DNA of 64,000 nucleotides, from contig JANNDV010000226.1 in assembly GCA_031387975.1 (NCBI GenBank), positions 3,830-67,829 of the forward strand, given 5' to 3'. The position numbers and the translations under genes are program-made. How positions within the stretch are numbered: position 1 is the first letter of the stretch; every line of letters begins with the position of its first letter. The notes under the pieces are model-generated. The model saw only the letters and a program-made list of their open reading frames with translations, ran no database searches and was not told the origin of the DNA. Shown here piece after piece: positions 26,081 through 34,736 of this stretch. Source of the stretch: JAAURS01 sp031387975 (GTDB lineage Bacteria; Cyanobacteriota; Cyanobacteriia; Thermosynechococcales; Thermosynechococcaceae).

Positions 26081-27679
26081 ATGGCTTCGACTCCAGTGTC
26101 TCCGGTAGTCCTAGTGATTTTGGATGGCTGGGGCTACCGTGAGGAAACAGACGGAAATGCGATCGCCACAGCGAATACGCCGATCATGGACAGCCTTTGG
26201 CGCGCCTACCCTAGCACGCTCATTCAAACCTCAGGGAAGGCTGTCGGTCTGCCGAAAGGTCAGATGGGCAATTCAGAAGTCGGACACCTGAACATTGGCG
26301 CAGGCAGAACCGTGCCTCAAGAACTGGTGAGAATTTCAGATGCCGCTGAAGATGGCAGTTTGCTTCAAAATCCGGCGCTGGTTGAGCTATGTGAAACCGT
26401 TGCCAAGAAGGGTAGCAAGCTACATTTGGTCGGGCTATGCTCTCAAGGTGGCGTTCACTCTCATCTCAATCACCTATTTGCCCTGCTTCAGCTTGCCAAA
26501 AACCACAATATTCAAGATGTCTGCATCCACGCCATTTTGGATGGACGAGACACCCCACCCACCAGCAGCATTGAAGAAATTCAGCGACTTCAGGCCGAAA
26601 TTTCCCACATTGGCGTCGGTCGCATTGTTACCCTCAGCGGTCGCTACTATGCCCTAGACCGCGATCATCGCTGGGATCGCGTCCAGAAAGCCTATGAGGT
26701 CATGACGCAGGATATTGAAGCCATCGGGCCTTCTCCCCAAGACGTCATTGAAGAAGCCTATCGCCAAAAAATCACAGATGAATTTGTGCTTCCGGTTCGC
26801 ATTGCCCCAGGTGCCATTGAACCCGAAGATGGCGTCATTTTCTTTAACTTTCGACCAGACCGCGCCCGTCAGCTTACCCAAGCATTTGTTGACCCTAACT
26901 TCAAAGGATTTGAGCGCACCTTAGTCGAGCCTCTGTCTTTTGTGACCTTCACGCAGTACGACTCACAACTGCCCATTCGGGTGGCCTTTGAGCCTCAAAG
27001 CCTAGACAATATTTTAGGCGAAATCATTGCAAACAATGGACTCAAGCAGTTCCGCGTCGCCGAAACCGAAAAATATGCCCACGTCACCTACTTTTTTAAT
27101 GGCGGTATTGAAGACCCGCTAGAGGGAGAAGAGCGATTTTTAGTGCCTAGCCCAATGGTGCCAACCTACGATAAATCTCCCGCAATGTCCGCTGCCGCCG
27201 TAACCGCCGCTGCCGTTGCCGCTGTTAAGCAGCAGACGTATGGGCTAATTGTGATCAACTTCGCCAATCCAGACATGGTGGGGCATACGGGTAACATGAA
27301 TGCCACAGTACAGGCCATTGAAACCGTCGATCGCTGTGTGGGCCAACTGCTAGAGCAGGTGGTGAAAGCGGGCGGCACCACGCTCATTACCGCCGACCAC
27401 GGCAATGCTGAGTACATGTGGGATGAATCTGGCAATCCTTGGACAGCGCATACGACGTTTCCGGTGCCCTTCATTTTGGTCGAAGGTGAGCAGCGCAAAA
27501 TTCCTGGCTACGGCACCGACATTCAGCTGCGAACGGACGGCTGCTTGGCAGATATTGCCCCGACCATTTTAGAAATCTTGCAGCTTCCACAGCCTATCGA
27601 AATGACGGGGACATCGTTGCTTCAGTCTTCTGAGGTAGAAATTCGACCCAATAAAGGGCCGGTTCGCATTCGGCTGTAG
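26081..27679 (+). CDS. gpmI: 2,3-bisphosphoglycerate-independent phosphoglycerate mutase
   Basis: Manganese-dependent glycolytic enzyme interconverting 3- and 2-phosphoglycerate (532 aa). Alkaline-phosphatase-fold motifs: VLVILDGWGYREE (metal Asp), MGNSEVGHLNIGAGR with the phosphoserine nucleophile, DGRDTPP, FNFRPDRARQL, the NGG loop, NFANPDMVGHTGN and TADHGNAE. A hydrophobic Ala-rich stretch (AAAVTAAAVAAV) lies at the hinge. It is followed 75 bp later by secG, an arrangement also known from other cyanobacteria. Confidence 0.97.
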   Translation: MASTPVSPVVLVILDGWGYREETDGNAIATANTPIMDSLWRAYPSTLIQTSGKAVGLPKGQMGNSEVGHLNIGAGRTVPQELVRISDAAEDGSLLQNPALVELCETVAKKGSKLHLVGLCSQGGVHSHLNHLFALLQLAKNHNIQDVCIHAILDGRDTPPTSSIEEIQRLQAEISHIGVGRIVTLSGRYYALDRDHRWDRVQKAYEVMTQDIEAIGPSPQDVIEEAYRQKITDEFVLPVRIAPGAIEPEDGVIFFNFRPDRARQLTQAFVDPNFKGFERTLVEPLSFVTFTQYDSQLPIRVAFEPQSLDNILGEIIANNGLKQFRVAETEKYAHVTYFFNGGIEDPLEGEERFLVPSPMVPTYDKSPAMSAAAVTAAAVAAVKQQTYGLIVINFANPDMVGHTGNMNATVQAIETVDRCVGQLLEQVVKAGGTTLITADHGNAEYMWDESGNPWTAHTTFPVPFILVEGEQRKIPGYGTDIQLRTDGCLADIAPTILEILQLPQPIEMTGTSLLQSSEVEIRPNKGPVRIRL

Positions 27680-27754
27680 CAGGTTGAGCAAAGAAAAAGA
27701 CTGATATCAGTCCATCTGTTAATCTGTAAAGGCACGGTTTAATTAGGCATTAGC

Positions 27755-27988
27755 ATGGTTGTTCAAGTTCTTCAGGGCATCTGGGCCTTTTCTGCGTTCG
27801 GACTGATTATTTTGGTGCTGCTTCATAGCCCCAAGGGCGATGGTCTAGGCGCAATTGGTGGTCAAGCGCAGCTTTTTACCAGCACTAAAAGTGCAGAAAC
27901 AACCCTAAACCGAGTCACTTGGACGCTGACGGTTTTGTTTATGTCCTTGACGGTGGTTTTAAGCGCTGGTTGGTTAAATCCTCGCTAA
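27755..27988 (+). CDS. secG: Preprotein translocase subunit SecG
   Basis: Small inner-membrane component of the SecYEG channel (77 aa). Two transmembrane helices (about 5-24 and 52-72) are separated by the conserved cytoplasmic loop LHSPKGDGLGAIGGQAQLFTS. The two-helix pattern and the Gly-rich loop are typical. Probably co-transcribed with gpmI. Confidence 0.93.
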   Translation: MVVQVLQGIWAFSAFGLIILVLLHSPKGDGLGAIGGQAQLFTSTKSAETTLNRVTWTLTVLFMSLTVVLSAGWLNPR

Positions 27989-28018
27989 GGAATGAGAATA
28001 AAATAACATCTAGGTTTT

Positions 28019-28143
28019 GTAGGGGCGGGTTTTGCCGATAAATCTAGGATTTTCAAACGCAGTACCAGCTAAACCCGCCCTTACGTACATGAGCTAGAAA
28101 TTAAGTTTTATTGTTGGGCAGAGGCGAGATTTTGCGCCTCTGC
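28019..28143. repeat. Two inverted repeats in the secG downstream gap
   Basis: The first has 14-bp arms with one mismatch at about 28019-28032 and 28071-28084 (GGGCGGGTTT / AAACCCGCCC core), a common intergenic repeat type in cyanobacteria. The second is a compact hairpin with perfect 9-bp arms at 28118-28126 and 28135-28143. Either could end the gpmI-secG transcript. No gene is seen in 27989-28282. Confidence 0.65.
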
Positions 28144-28282
28144 TAGGCTCATAAAAAGGGATTCCATCGGCTTGACCTTAAGCTTTTTCGGATAGGCTCG
28201 CATGGGCAGCTTTGACGTAGGCACTTAAGGGAACTGGCTGGCAGGCATCCTCTTCTATTCGCCGCAATGATGACGATTTACA

Positions 28283-28600
28283 ATGCCTAAAGTCCTTCAC
28301 CAATACATTCAGCAGTGGTGCCAAGAGCATGGCTGGACAGATTTGTTTGTAGAACAGCGCCAGTTCTGGGCTTTCCCCCCAGGGTCTGTTTTGCCTGTTC
28401 CTGTCCCCACTCGCGCATTGGAAGGGTTTTACAATGCGCGGGAAATGACGCCCCAAGTTGGCCTACTGAATTTATGCTCGATTGGGGTCGCGCTTTGTGC
28501 AATTTTGCTAACGGTCATCACACTTTCACCCATCCCTTTGCTGGCTGCTTTTGGCTGCTGTGCGATCGCCGTGGCGTTACTAGAAGAAGAGCGCATCTAA
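28283..28600 (+). CDS. Small membrane protein of unknown function
   Basis: A 105-residue protein: a soluble N-terminal part (QQWCQEHGWTDLFVEQRQFWAFPPGSVLPVP), then one long or two closely packed membrane helices (about 62-98), ending EEERI. The Trp/Phe-rich N-terminal pattern is one I associate with a conserved cyanobacterial hypothetical family, without a known role. The ATG has a weak upstream site; neighbours give no clue. Confidence 0.7.
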   Translation: MPKVLHQYIQQWCQEHGWTDLFVEQRQFWAFPPGSVLPVPVPTRALEGFYNAREMTPQVGLLNLCSIGVALCAILLTVITLSPIPLLAAFGCCAIAVALLEEERI

Positions 28601-28638
28601 TCGCACAATATCTCTTTATTTTCTAATGCTTCTGGTTA

Positions 28639-29208
28639 TCAGCTTGGTGAAGACTGAGCCGCAGTAGCTTCTGCTGGGGGCGCTGCTGCTCCACCCATCC
28701 GAATTTCTGAGCAGAATGTAGTCATAAAAACGATACCGTCTTTCTTAACGCTGCTGCTGCGTAAGCGTAAATTAGGGCTGGCAAACCAGATCCGCTCTTC
28801 AGAATTCGCGCCTGCTTCCTCAAAGCGAAGGGTAAGTGCTTCATCGGTACCCATGCTATAGGTGCCCTTTACAGCACCACCAGAATTGAGGCTGCGCAAG
28901 AGCTGCCCAGAATTGGGAGCATTAGAGGCGATCGCCACCAGCACCACAGACCCTTCATTTTTCGGCTTAAACTTACTCTGGTAGGCTTCAGCCACTTCAC
29001 TCCAGCGCAGCCGTAGACCACATTGCACCAGAGCTGGATCAACACTGACCTGCTGACAAAGCGCCATAACATCGCTGTGACCTGCCTCTAGCATTTCGCC
29101 CCAGAGGTCAGAACGTGCACTCTGGTTATTTTGTTCAATGAGTTGATGGGTGGTGCGTTGAGACACCCACTTACCATCGCAGAGCTGAAAGAATGCTTGA
29201 ATATCCAT
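28639..29208 (-). CDS. CpcS/CpeS family phycobiliprotein (bilin) lyase
   Basis: A lipocalin-fold lyase that attaches phycocyanobilin or a related bilin to cysteines of phycobiliproteins (189 aa). Recognisable pattern: MDIQAFFQLCDGKWVSQRTTH at the start, beta strands with RFEEAGANSEERIWFASPNLRLRSSSVK, and the late TTFCSEIRMG. The subfamily (CpcS, CpcU or CpeS) cannot be settled by eye; the insert around SVDPALVQCGLRLRWSEVAEAY is of the longer type. A low-complexity Ala/Pro tail follows. It acts in the cytoplasm during phycobilisome assembly. Confidence 0.85.
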   Translation of the reverse strand: MDIQAFFQLCDGKWVSQRTTHQLIEQNNQSARSDLWGEMLEAGHSDVMALCQQVSVDPALVQCGLRLRWSEVAEAYQSKFKPKNEGSVVLVAIASNAPNSGQLLRSLNSGGAVKGTYSMGTDEALTLRFEEAGANSEERIWFASPNLRLRSSSVKKDGIVFMTTFCSEIRMGGAAAPPAEATAAQSSPS

Positions 29209-29244
29209 GAAGCTAGTGACACAGTACGCCGAATCCTTTCTATT

Positions 29245-30096
29245 TTAGGGGTTCAGGTGACGGGCGTGAAATCGAATGTGATCTTCTATAAATGTGGCAA
29301 TAAAGTAATAGCTGTGATCGTAGCCAGGATGTGCTCGATAGGTGAGCGATCGCTGAGCCATTCGACAAGCTTCGACCAGTCGGTCGGGCAGCAGTTGCTC
29401 AGGCAGAAAAGCATCGGCAAGTCCCTGGTCAATGAGGATGGGGCGAGTATCTGCGGCGAGAGTAGAAGCTAGAACCGTCGCGTCATAGAGACTCCACTGT
29501 GCTGGGTCTGCGCCTAGGTAGCCCGTCAATGCCTTTTGCCCCCATGCACACTGACTGGGCGCAGCAATCGGCGCAAAGGCTGAGATAGACCGATAGCGAT
29601 CGCCATTCCGTAAACCACACACCAGCGCACCGTGGCCCCCCATCGAGTGCCCCGTAATCCCCTGTCGCATTGTGTCGGCTGGGAAGTGTGCCGCAATGAC
29701 TGTAGGCAGTTCTTCTACCACGTAGCTATACATTTGATAATGCTGATTCCAGGGCGATTGGGTGGCATCTACGTAAAACCCCGCGCCAGCGCCAAAATCC
29801 CAATCTGCATCTTCTCCAAAGAGACCTGTGTTGCGAGGGCTGGTATCCGGTGCCACTAAAATCAGTCCTAGTTCAGACGCGTGGCGCTGTGCGCCTGCCT
29901 TTGCCATAAAATTTTCTTCGGTGCAGGTGAGTCCTGACAAGAAATACAGCACGGGAAGCGGCGTAGTGCTGGCTTGGTGGGGCACGTACACCGAAAAATT
30001 CATGGGGCAATGGCAGTGTTCTGAGACATGGCTGCAAAAATAAAGCGTGCCATCAAAGTTGGCGTGCTGCTTGAGAATTTTGAACGAGTCAGTCAT
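29245..30096 (-). CDS. fghA: S-formylglutathione hydrolase
   Basis: Esterase-D family serine hydrolase that completes glutathione-dependent formaldehyde detoxification (283 aa, standard length). Key motifs: VLYFLSGLTCTEENFM, APDTSPR, GHSMGGHGALVCGLRNG with the nucleophile Ser, a catalytic Asp near ILIDQGLADAFL, and HPGYDHSYYFIATFIEDHIRFH with the catalytic His. No formaldehyde dehydrogenase gene is adjacent. Confidence 0.94.
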   Translation of the reverse strand: MTDSFKILKQHANFDGTLYFCSHVSEHCHCPMNFSVYVPHQASTTPLPVLYFLSGLTCTEENFMAKAGAQRHASELGLILVAPDTSPRNTGLFGEDADWDFGAGAGFYVDATQSPWNQHYQMYSYVVEELPTVIAAHFPADTMRQGITGHSMGGHGALVCGLRNGDRYRSISAFAPIAAPSQCAWGQKALTGYLGADPAQWSLYDATVLASTLAADTRPILIDQGLADAFLPEQLLPDRLVEACRMAQRSLTYRAHPGYDHSYYFIATFIEDHIRFHARHLNP

Positions 30097-30124
30097 TCTG
30101 AGTTCCCGAATATCTGAAATGTGC

Positions 30125-31849
30125 CTAAGCTTTCGCTTTTTTCTTTTGCTTCTTCGTAGACTCTTTTTCTAATTGCTTCGCTCGTTTCTCAGCATCTTTG
30201 GCTGACTTGTTTGCCGCTAACTTACCTAGCTTTGCCTGCTCCTTTTCTTCTTCTATTTTGTCGAGATAGTAGTGGTAGTCACCTCGATAGAGCCGCAGTT
30301 CACCATCCCGCACCTCTACAATTTTGTTGGCGACCTGCTCTAAGAAAAAGCGATCGTGGGACACAATAATGGCGCTGCCTTCATAGTTTTGTAGGGCTTC
30401 TTCGAGCATCTCTTTGGCTGGGATATCAAGGTGATTGGTCGGCTCATCCAAAATCAGCAGGTTGACCGGACGCAGCAGCATTTTAGCCAAGGCCAGCCGC
30501 GCTTTTTCGCCGCCGCTTAATGCCTCAACCCGTTTGAACGCCGTATCGCCACTAAACAAAAAGCGGCCTAAGAGCGTGCGAACTTCTTCATTGCTCCAGG
30601 TGGGCACTTCGTCGTGGATGGTCTCTATAACGGTTTTATTGAGGTCAAGGGCTTCGGCTTGGTTTTGCTCAAAGTAGCCCATAATAACGTTGTGTTCGCC
30701 CAGGGTGACGCTGCCCTCATCGGGCTTCTCGCTGCCAATCATCATGTGCAGTAGGGTCGATTTACCCGCCCCATTAGGGCCAAGGATAGCAATGCGATCG
30801 CCCCGTTCGATCAGCAAGTTGGCATCTAAGAACAAAATCTTGTCGCCATAGCTTTTGACGAGGTTTTGAATCACCACGGTCTCTCGACCACTGCGGGGCG
30901 CATCGGGGAACCGAAACCGTAGGGTACGCATACTGCCTGTAGGGGCTTCAATGCGCTCAATTTTGTCGAGCTGCTTTTCGCGGCTTTTGGCCTGGGTGCT
31001 GCGGGTCGCGCTGGCACGGAACCGATCAACAAAGGTCTGCTGCTTTTCAATTTCTTTTTGCTGACGCTCGTAGGTGCTGAGCTGAGCGGCCTGCATTTCG
31101 GCTTTTTGCAACAGATAGGCCGAATAGTTGCCGAGATAGGTGCTAGAAACTCCTCGCTCTGTTTCGACAATCTGGTTGCAGAGTCGGTCTAAAAAGGCGC
31201 GGTCATGGGACACTACCACCATAGGCGTGGTTAAACCCCGCAGATAGTTTTCGAGCCACTCAATGGTTTCGAGATCTAGGTGGTTGGTCGGTTCATCCAA
31301 CAGCAGTAGGTCTGGGGTTTGCAGCAAAATTTTGCCCAAGCTCATGCGCATCTGCCAGCCGCCGCTGAAGGCACTGACCAGGCGATCGCCATCCTCTTGC
31401 GTAAAGCCCATTTCTGGCAAGATTTTCTCGATTTTGGAGTCTAGCCCATAGCCGTCCAGCGCCTCAAACTTGCGCTGAAGCTTATCCATTTTGTCGATTA
31501 AGATATCCAGTGCCGCTGGGTCAGCCGTCTCCATTTTGAGATGCACTTCTGAGAGCGCATGGTTAATTCCATTGGCCTCATGGAATACCGTCCAAAATTC
31601 TTCGCGCACCGTGCGGGTGGGGTCTACTTCAAATTCTTGAGTCAGGTACGCCATCTTAAGACTATTGGGACGAACCACTTGCCCTGTGGTCGGCTCCATT
31701 TCGCCTGCAATAATTTTGAGCTGCGTCGATTTACCCGCCCCATTGACCCCCACTAAGCCAATGCGATCGCCCGTTTTGACCTCCCAATTAATATCCTTGA
31801 GCACTTCCCCTGTGGGATAAATCTTACTAACATGTTCCAGGCGCAGCAT
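30125..31849 (-). CDS. ABC-F family ATP-binding protein
   Basis: Soluble protein with two ABC ATPase domains and no membrane segment. Walker A GVNGAGKST and GPNGAGKST; signatures FSGGWQMRMSLG and LSGGEKARLALA; Walker B LLLLDEPTNHLDL and LLILDEPTNHLDI; between them the arm/linker region with EIEKQQTFVDRFRAS; and a basic coiled-coil C-terminal tail rich in Lys. ABC-F proteins act at the ribosome (EttA/Uup type); the subgroup is not resolved. The frame starts at 31861, but the Met four codons in (31849) gives the usual MLRLEHVSK start; either is possible. Confidence 0.92.
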   Translation of the reverse strand: MLRLEHVSKIYPTGEVLKDINWEVKTGDRIGLVGVNGAGKSTQLKIIAGEMEPTTGQVVRPNSLKMAYLTQEFEVDPTRTVREEFWTVFHEANGINHALSEVHLKMETADPAALDILIDKMDKLQRKFEALDGYGLDSKIEKILPEMGFTQEDGDRLVSAFSGGWQMRMSLGKILLQTPDLLLLDEPTNHLDLETIEWLENYLRGLTTPMVVVSHDRAFLDRLCNQIVETERGVSSTYLGNYSAYLLQKAEMQAAQLSTYERQQKEIEKQQTFVDRFRASATRSTQAKSREKQLDKIERIEAPTGSMRTLRFRFPDAPRSGRETVVIQNLVKSYGDKILFLDANLLIERGDRIAILGPNGAGKSTLLHMMIGSEKPDEGSVTLGEHNVIMGYFEQNQAEALDLNKTVIETIHDEVPTWSNEEVRTLLGRFLFSGDTAFKRVEALSGGEKARLALAKMLLRPVNLLILDEPTNHLDIPAKEMLEEALQNYEGSAIIVSHDRFFLEQVANKIVEVRDGELRLYRGDYHYYLDKIEEEKEQAKLGKLAANKSAKDAEKRAKQLEKESTKKQKKKAKA

Positions 31850-32062
31850 GGGAGACTCCAATCGGTCGCGTATAAAATTTTTAAGCAGCAGCTCAATACC
31901 AACGCCAGAGCGATGACCAAACAGTTAACCATTATAAGGCGCTCCGCCATTCTGGCGTTGGCGTGGGGTCATCTCGATAGACGATAATGCAAACAGTGCT
32001 TGCTGCTCATGATCCTAACCGTCAGCGCCTGATTTGTATGTGCCTTAAGGAACTTGAGCTAG

Positions 32063-33046
32063 ATGGATGTCAAACAATGGTTAAGTCGCCAGGAACCCGC
32101 TTGGCAACGACTCATCGCACTGCTCAATCGTGCTGAAAAGCAGGGAATGAAGCGCCTGTCTGCCTCTGAGGTGCAGGATCTGAGCAGTCTTTACCGCAAA
32201 GTGAGTTCTGACCTCTCCCGCGCTCGAACGCATCAGGTGGGTGCCGTGGTGATTGAGCAGTTGACTAACCTCACGATGCGGAGCTACACCCAAATTTATC
32301 AGGGCGGTCGCCGTCAAAACTGGCGAGATGTGCTGGAGTTCTATCTGCGAGGGTTTCCGGCTGTGGTGCGTGAGACTTTTCCCTACATCGCAGTTTCTAC
32401 AGCCATTTGCTTGCTGGGTGCGCTGATTGGCTGGTGGTATGGCTGGCGAGACCCGTCGTTTTTGTCCATTGTTATCCCTCCCCATATTTTGACGTTAGTG
32501 CAAGATAAGGGCGAACTGTGGATGGGTTCTATTGTCGGCGTGGAGCCAATGGCTTCTTCTGCCATTATGCGCAACAACATTAGCGTCACGATTTCTGCCT
32601 TCGCGGGCGGAATGTTGGCGGGTACTTGGACAATATTTTTACTTTGGAATAATGGGCTAAGTATTGGGGCGATCGCCACCCTGGTCGGTAAATATCACCT
32701 TGCCTACCCCTTCTGGGCGTTTGTATTGCCCCATGGCGCACTGGAGTTACCCGCCATTTTTATCTCCGGTGGGGCGGGGCTGCTGTTGGCAAGGGCGATC
32801 GTGTTTCCTGGGCAATATCGACGCAGAGAGCGGCTCAAGCAGCTTGGGGGTAAAGCCATTCAGCTCATGTTTGGTGTGGTGCCTATGCTGTTTATCGCAG
32901 GCATCATCGAAGGGTTTTTCTCCCCCTCGCCAGCGGTGCCCTCGTCTTTAAAGTATTTAGTGGGGACTGTTTTGTTTGGGCTGCTGGTGCTTTATATCAG
33001 TTATCGTCCATCTCTTTCTAAAATCACAATGCCACAAGAGCCTTAG
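32063..33046 (+). CDS. SpoIIM-family (stage II sporulation protein M-like) membrane protein
   Basis: Integral membrane protein of 327 aa. A helical cytoplasmic N terminus (about 1-100) with LSASEVQDLSSLYRKVSSDLSRART and YQGGRRQNW is followed by five or so membrane helices, with the conserved MRNNISVTISAFAGGMLAGTWTIFLLWNNGLSIGA and FVLPHGALELPAIFISGGAG. In non-sporulating bacteria the family often pairs with RDD or MoxR genes; none is seen here. Function unknown. Confidence 0.88.
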   Translation: MDVKQWLSRQEPAWQRLIALLNRAEKQGMKRLSASEVQDLSSLYRKVSSDLSRARTHQVGAVVIEQLTNLTMRSYTQIYQGGRRQNWRDVLEFYLRGFPAVVRETFPYIAVSTAICLLGALIGWWYGWRDPSFLSIVIPPHILTLVQDKGELWMGSIVGVEPMASSAIMRNNISVTISAFAGGMLAGTWTIFLLWNNGLSIGAIATLVGKYHLAYPFWAFVLPHGALELPAIFISGGAGLLLARAIVFPGQYRRRERLKQLGGKAIQLMFGVVPMLFIAGIIEGFFSPSPAVPSSLKYLVGTVLFGLLVLYISYRPSLSKITMPQEP

Positions 33047-33158
33047 GTAGTCAGTTTTTAACGGCGTTGCGGTACCCTTGAGAAAGGGGGAGAAACTACA
33101 TTTGCATGTTGCGAACATCACCAGGTCGCTCCCTTGGGCTTTTTTCTCTGGCGGATGA

Positions 33159-33722
33159 ATGATGCAGTGTCCCTTTTGTCAGCATACCGATAGCCGAGTT
33201 TTAGAGTCTCGCTCTGCCGAATCTGGACACAGTATTCGCCGTCGGCGCGAATGCTTAGAGTGCAGCCGTCGCTTTACAACCTATGAGCGTATAGAATTTG
33301 TCCCCATTACCGTCATTAAGCGAGATGGACAGCGCGAGTCTTTTGATCGGTCTAAGCTTTTGCGAGGCGTGATGACGGCCTGTGGTAAAACCGGATTAAC
33401 GCCTGTGCGGCTAGAGGCACTGGTAGACGATATTGAGGCAGAGCTTCAGCAACGTGCGGTGCGCGAAGTGACCAGTACAGAGGTGGGCGAAGCGGTTTTG
33501 CAGTCGCTGAAGCAGCTCAGTGAAGTGGCCTACGTTCGCTTTGCATCGGTTTATCGACAGTTTCAGGGCATTACAGACTTTGTAGAGGAGTTACACAGTT
33601 TTCAGACGGGTCAGACCTCAGCGGCGTCGCAGGGTGATGCTGAGGGTGTGACAGAGGATGCACCCTCAGATCGGACTGAGGTATCTTCTGCGCCGATTGT
33701 TTCTTGGGCGTCTCCAACCTAG
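33159..33722 (+). CDS. nrdR: Transcriptional repressor NrdR
   Basis: Zinc-ribbon plus ATP-cone repressor of ribonucleotide-reductase genes (187 aa). The four-cysteine ribbon is CPFCQHTDSR ... CLECSRRFTTYERIE; the ATP-cone follows (VIKRDGQRESFDRSKLLRGVMTACGKTGL) with EVGEAVLQSLKQLSEVAYVRFASVYRQF. A Ser/Ala/Asp-rich tail of about 35 residues is longer than in the shortest homologues. The target promoters are not in the window. Confidence 0.96.
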   Translation: MMQCPFCQHTDSRVLESRSAESGHSIRRRRECLECSRRFTTYERIEFVPITVIKRDGQRESFDRSKLLRGVMTACGKTGLTPVRLEALVDDIEAELQQRAVREVTSTEVGEAVLQSLKQLSEVAYVRFASVYRQFQGITDFVEELHSFQTGQTSAASQGDAEGVTEDAPSDRTEVSSAPIVSWASPT

Positions 33723-33894
33723 GAAGGTTTAAGGGGCGATGATTTTGGGATGAATCAGGAGATTATCGCAATGCATCAAAGTTGATGCCAGTGTAAAAGG
33801 CTGAGTTGCTCGGCATTTAGGGTTTCTAATGCGTAGGTAAGACCTTGAATGTCTAGTCTATTTGCTGTTTGCGTTATCGATCTTGTTTGATGGT

Positions 33895-34149
33895 TCATCC
33901 TTTTTGTTGATGATTGACGTAAGTCCGAAGGACGTTATTAATGACTGATTGATAGCCTTTGCCTTGGCTTTTAAACCAATCTAAAATATCGCTATCTAAG
34001 CGAAGAGAAACGGCTTTTTTGGAGATGGGCAACACCATCTTTGCGGTTTCCCAAAATCGATCATCCAATTCAGGAATATCTGAAGTGTCGATTTCTCCAT
34101 CAGGTATATTTTGAATTTCTTCAAGACGTTTGCGTGAGATACTCATCAT
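33895..34149 (-). CDS. brnA: BrnA-type antitoxin
   Basis: An 84-residue antitoxin, partner of BrnT. N-terminal IPELDDRFWETAKMV and the ribbon-helix-helix-like C-terminal part KKAVSLRLDSDILDWFKSQGKGYQSVINNVLRTYV match the BrnA family (DNA-binding, autoregulatory). The frame is open further up to 34425, but that stretch is antisense/frame-shifted brnT; the tandem ATGs at 34149/34146 are preferred. It overlaps the end of brnT by 29 bp, the usual toxin-first order of this system. Confidence 0.88.
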   Translation of the reverse strand: MMSISRKRLEEIQNIPDGEIDTSDIPELDDRFWETAKMVLPISKKAVSLRLDSDILDWFKSQGKGYQSVINNVLRTYVNHQQKG

Positions 34150-34396
34150 ATTTTGTCCTTTCTTTTGATGTTGCCTTTCGAGCAGAAATGATCCTGATTT
34201 TTTCGCTACGTTCTGTGTAAATGACCGTAATGATCGCAATATTCTGAATTGTGCCAATACTGACTTCTCGAATCTCGCCGTAGTCAAGTTTGTCGCTGAT
34301 AGAGGTAAAAACGACTCCCGAAAAGATTTCTTTGGCTTCTTCAAAGCTGATGCGGTGCTTTTGCTGGTTTTTGCTTTCGTCCCATTCAAATTCCAT
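34121..34396 (-). CDS. brnT: BrnT-type toxin (ribonuclease)
   Basis: RelE-like-fold toxin of type II toxin-antitoxin systems (91 aa). Diagnostic features: MEFEWDESKNQQKHRISFEEAKEIF at the N terminus (WDExKxxxNxxKHGxSFEEA pattern), then a late RIISARKATSKER with the catalytic Arg-type residues. It is expected to cleave RNA and slow growth unless bound by BrnA. Intact, so probably a working module. A palindromic operator lies 7 bp upstream of its ATG. Confidence 0.9.
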   Translation of the reverse strand: MEFEWDESKNQQKHRISFEEAKEIFSGVVFTSISDKLDYGEIREVSIGTIQNIAIITVIYTERSEKIRIISARKATSKERTKYDEYLTQTS

Positions 34397-34402
34397 GAAA
34401 TT

Positions 34403-34435
34403 TGCAATACATTTTGTGTATACAATTGTATTGCA
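34403..34435 (-). promoter_or_regulatory. Palindromic operator of brnTA
   Basis: Inverted repeat TGCAATACA (34403-34411) / TGTATTGCA (34427-34435), spaced 15 bp, with an inner GTATAC palindrome, 7 bp upstream of the brnT ATG. Position and symmetry fit autoregulation by a BrnA dimer; this is inferred. Confidence 0.65.
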
Positions 34436-34736
34436 TTCTCAAAAGGGTTGCAGGTTGTTTAATGTTTTGCCATTACGACATTGAGCAGAGCGGTCTGTTT
34501 GCTGGGGGCATTGTCGATCTGCTGCTCTAGGCGATCGCTCCAAACCTATAAAAACTCCTTCCTCAAACCGATCGTTCTAAGATAGGATGGTAGATCTAGC
34601 GCTAAATTCGGCTAGGGTGAATTCAGCTTTATTCCACTGTGGGCTGGCTTCATGGGGCACTCTCTACACTCAGATGTTCACTTAACATCCATGCGAGACG
34701 TCAACACTACGGAGGATTACATAGGAAATACTAAGC
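34436..34736. other. Divergent promoter region and rps1 leader
   Basis: About 300 bp without an open frame. It should hold the divergent promoters of brnTA and the long leader of the S1 gene. A GGAGGA site is at about 34709-34714 and a second AGGAAA closer to the ATG at 34737. One HIP1 site is near 34532. No RNA structure was recognised. Confidence 0.5.

Noticed and set aside
31987..32118. A 43-codon plus-strand frame before the SpoIIM-like gene
   Set aside because: Overlaps the next gene's start in another frame and has no supporting features.
34150..34425. Upstream extension that would make the antitoxin 176 residues long
   Set aside because: It runs in another frame across the brnT gene, whose own product is clearly conserved; BrnA begins at 34149.
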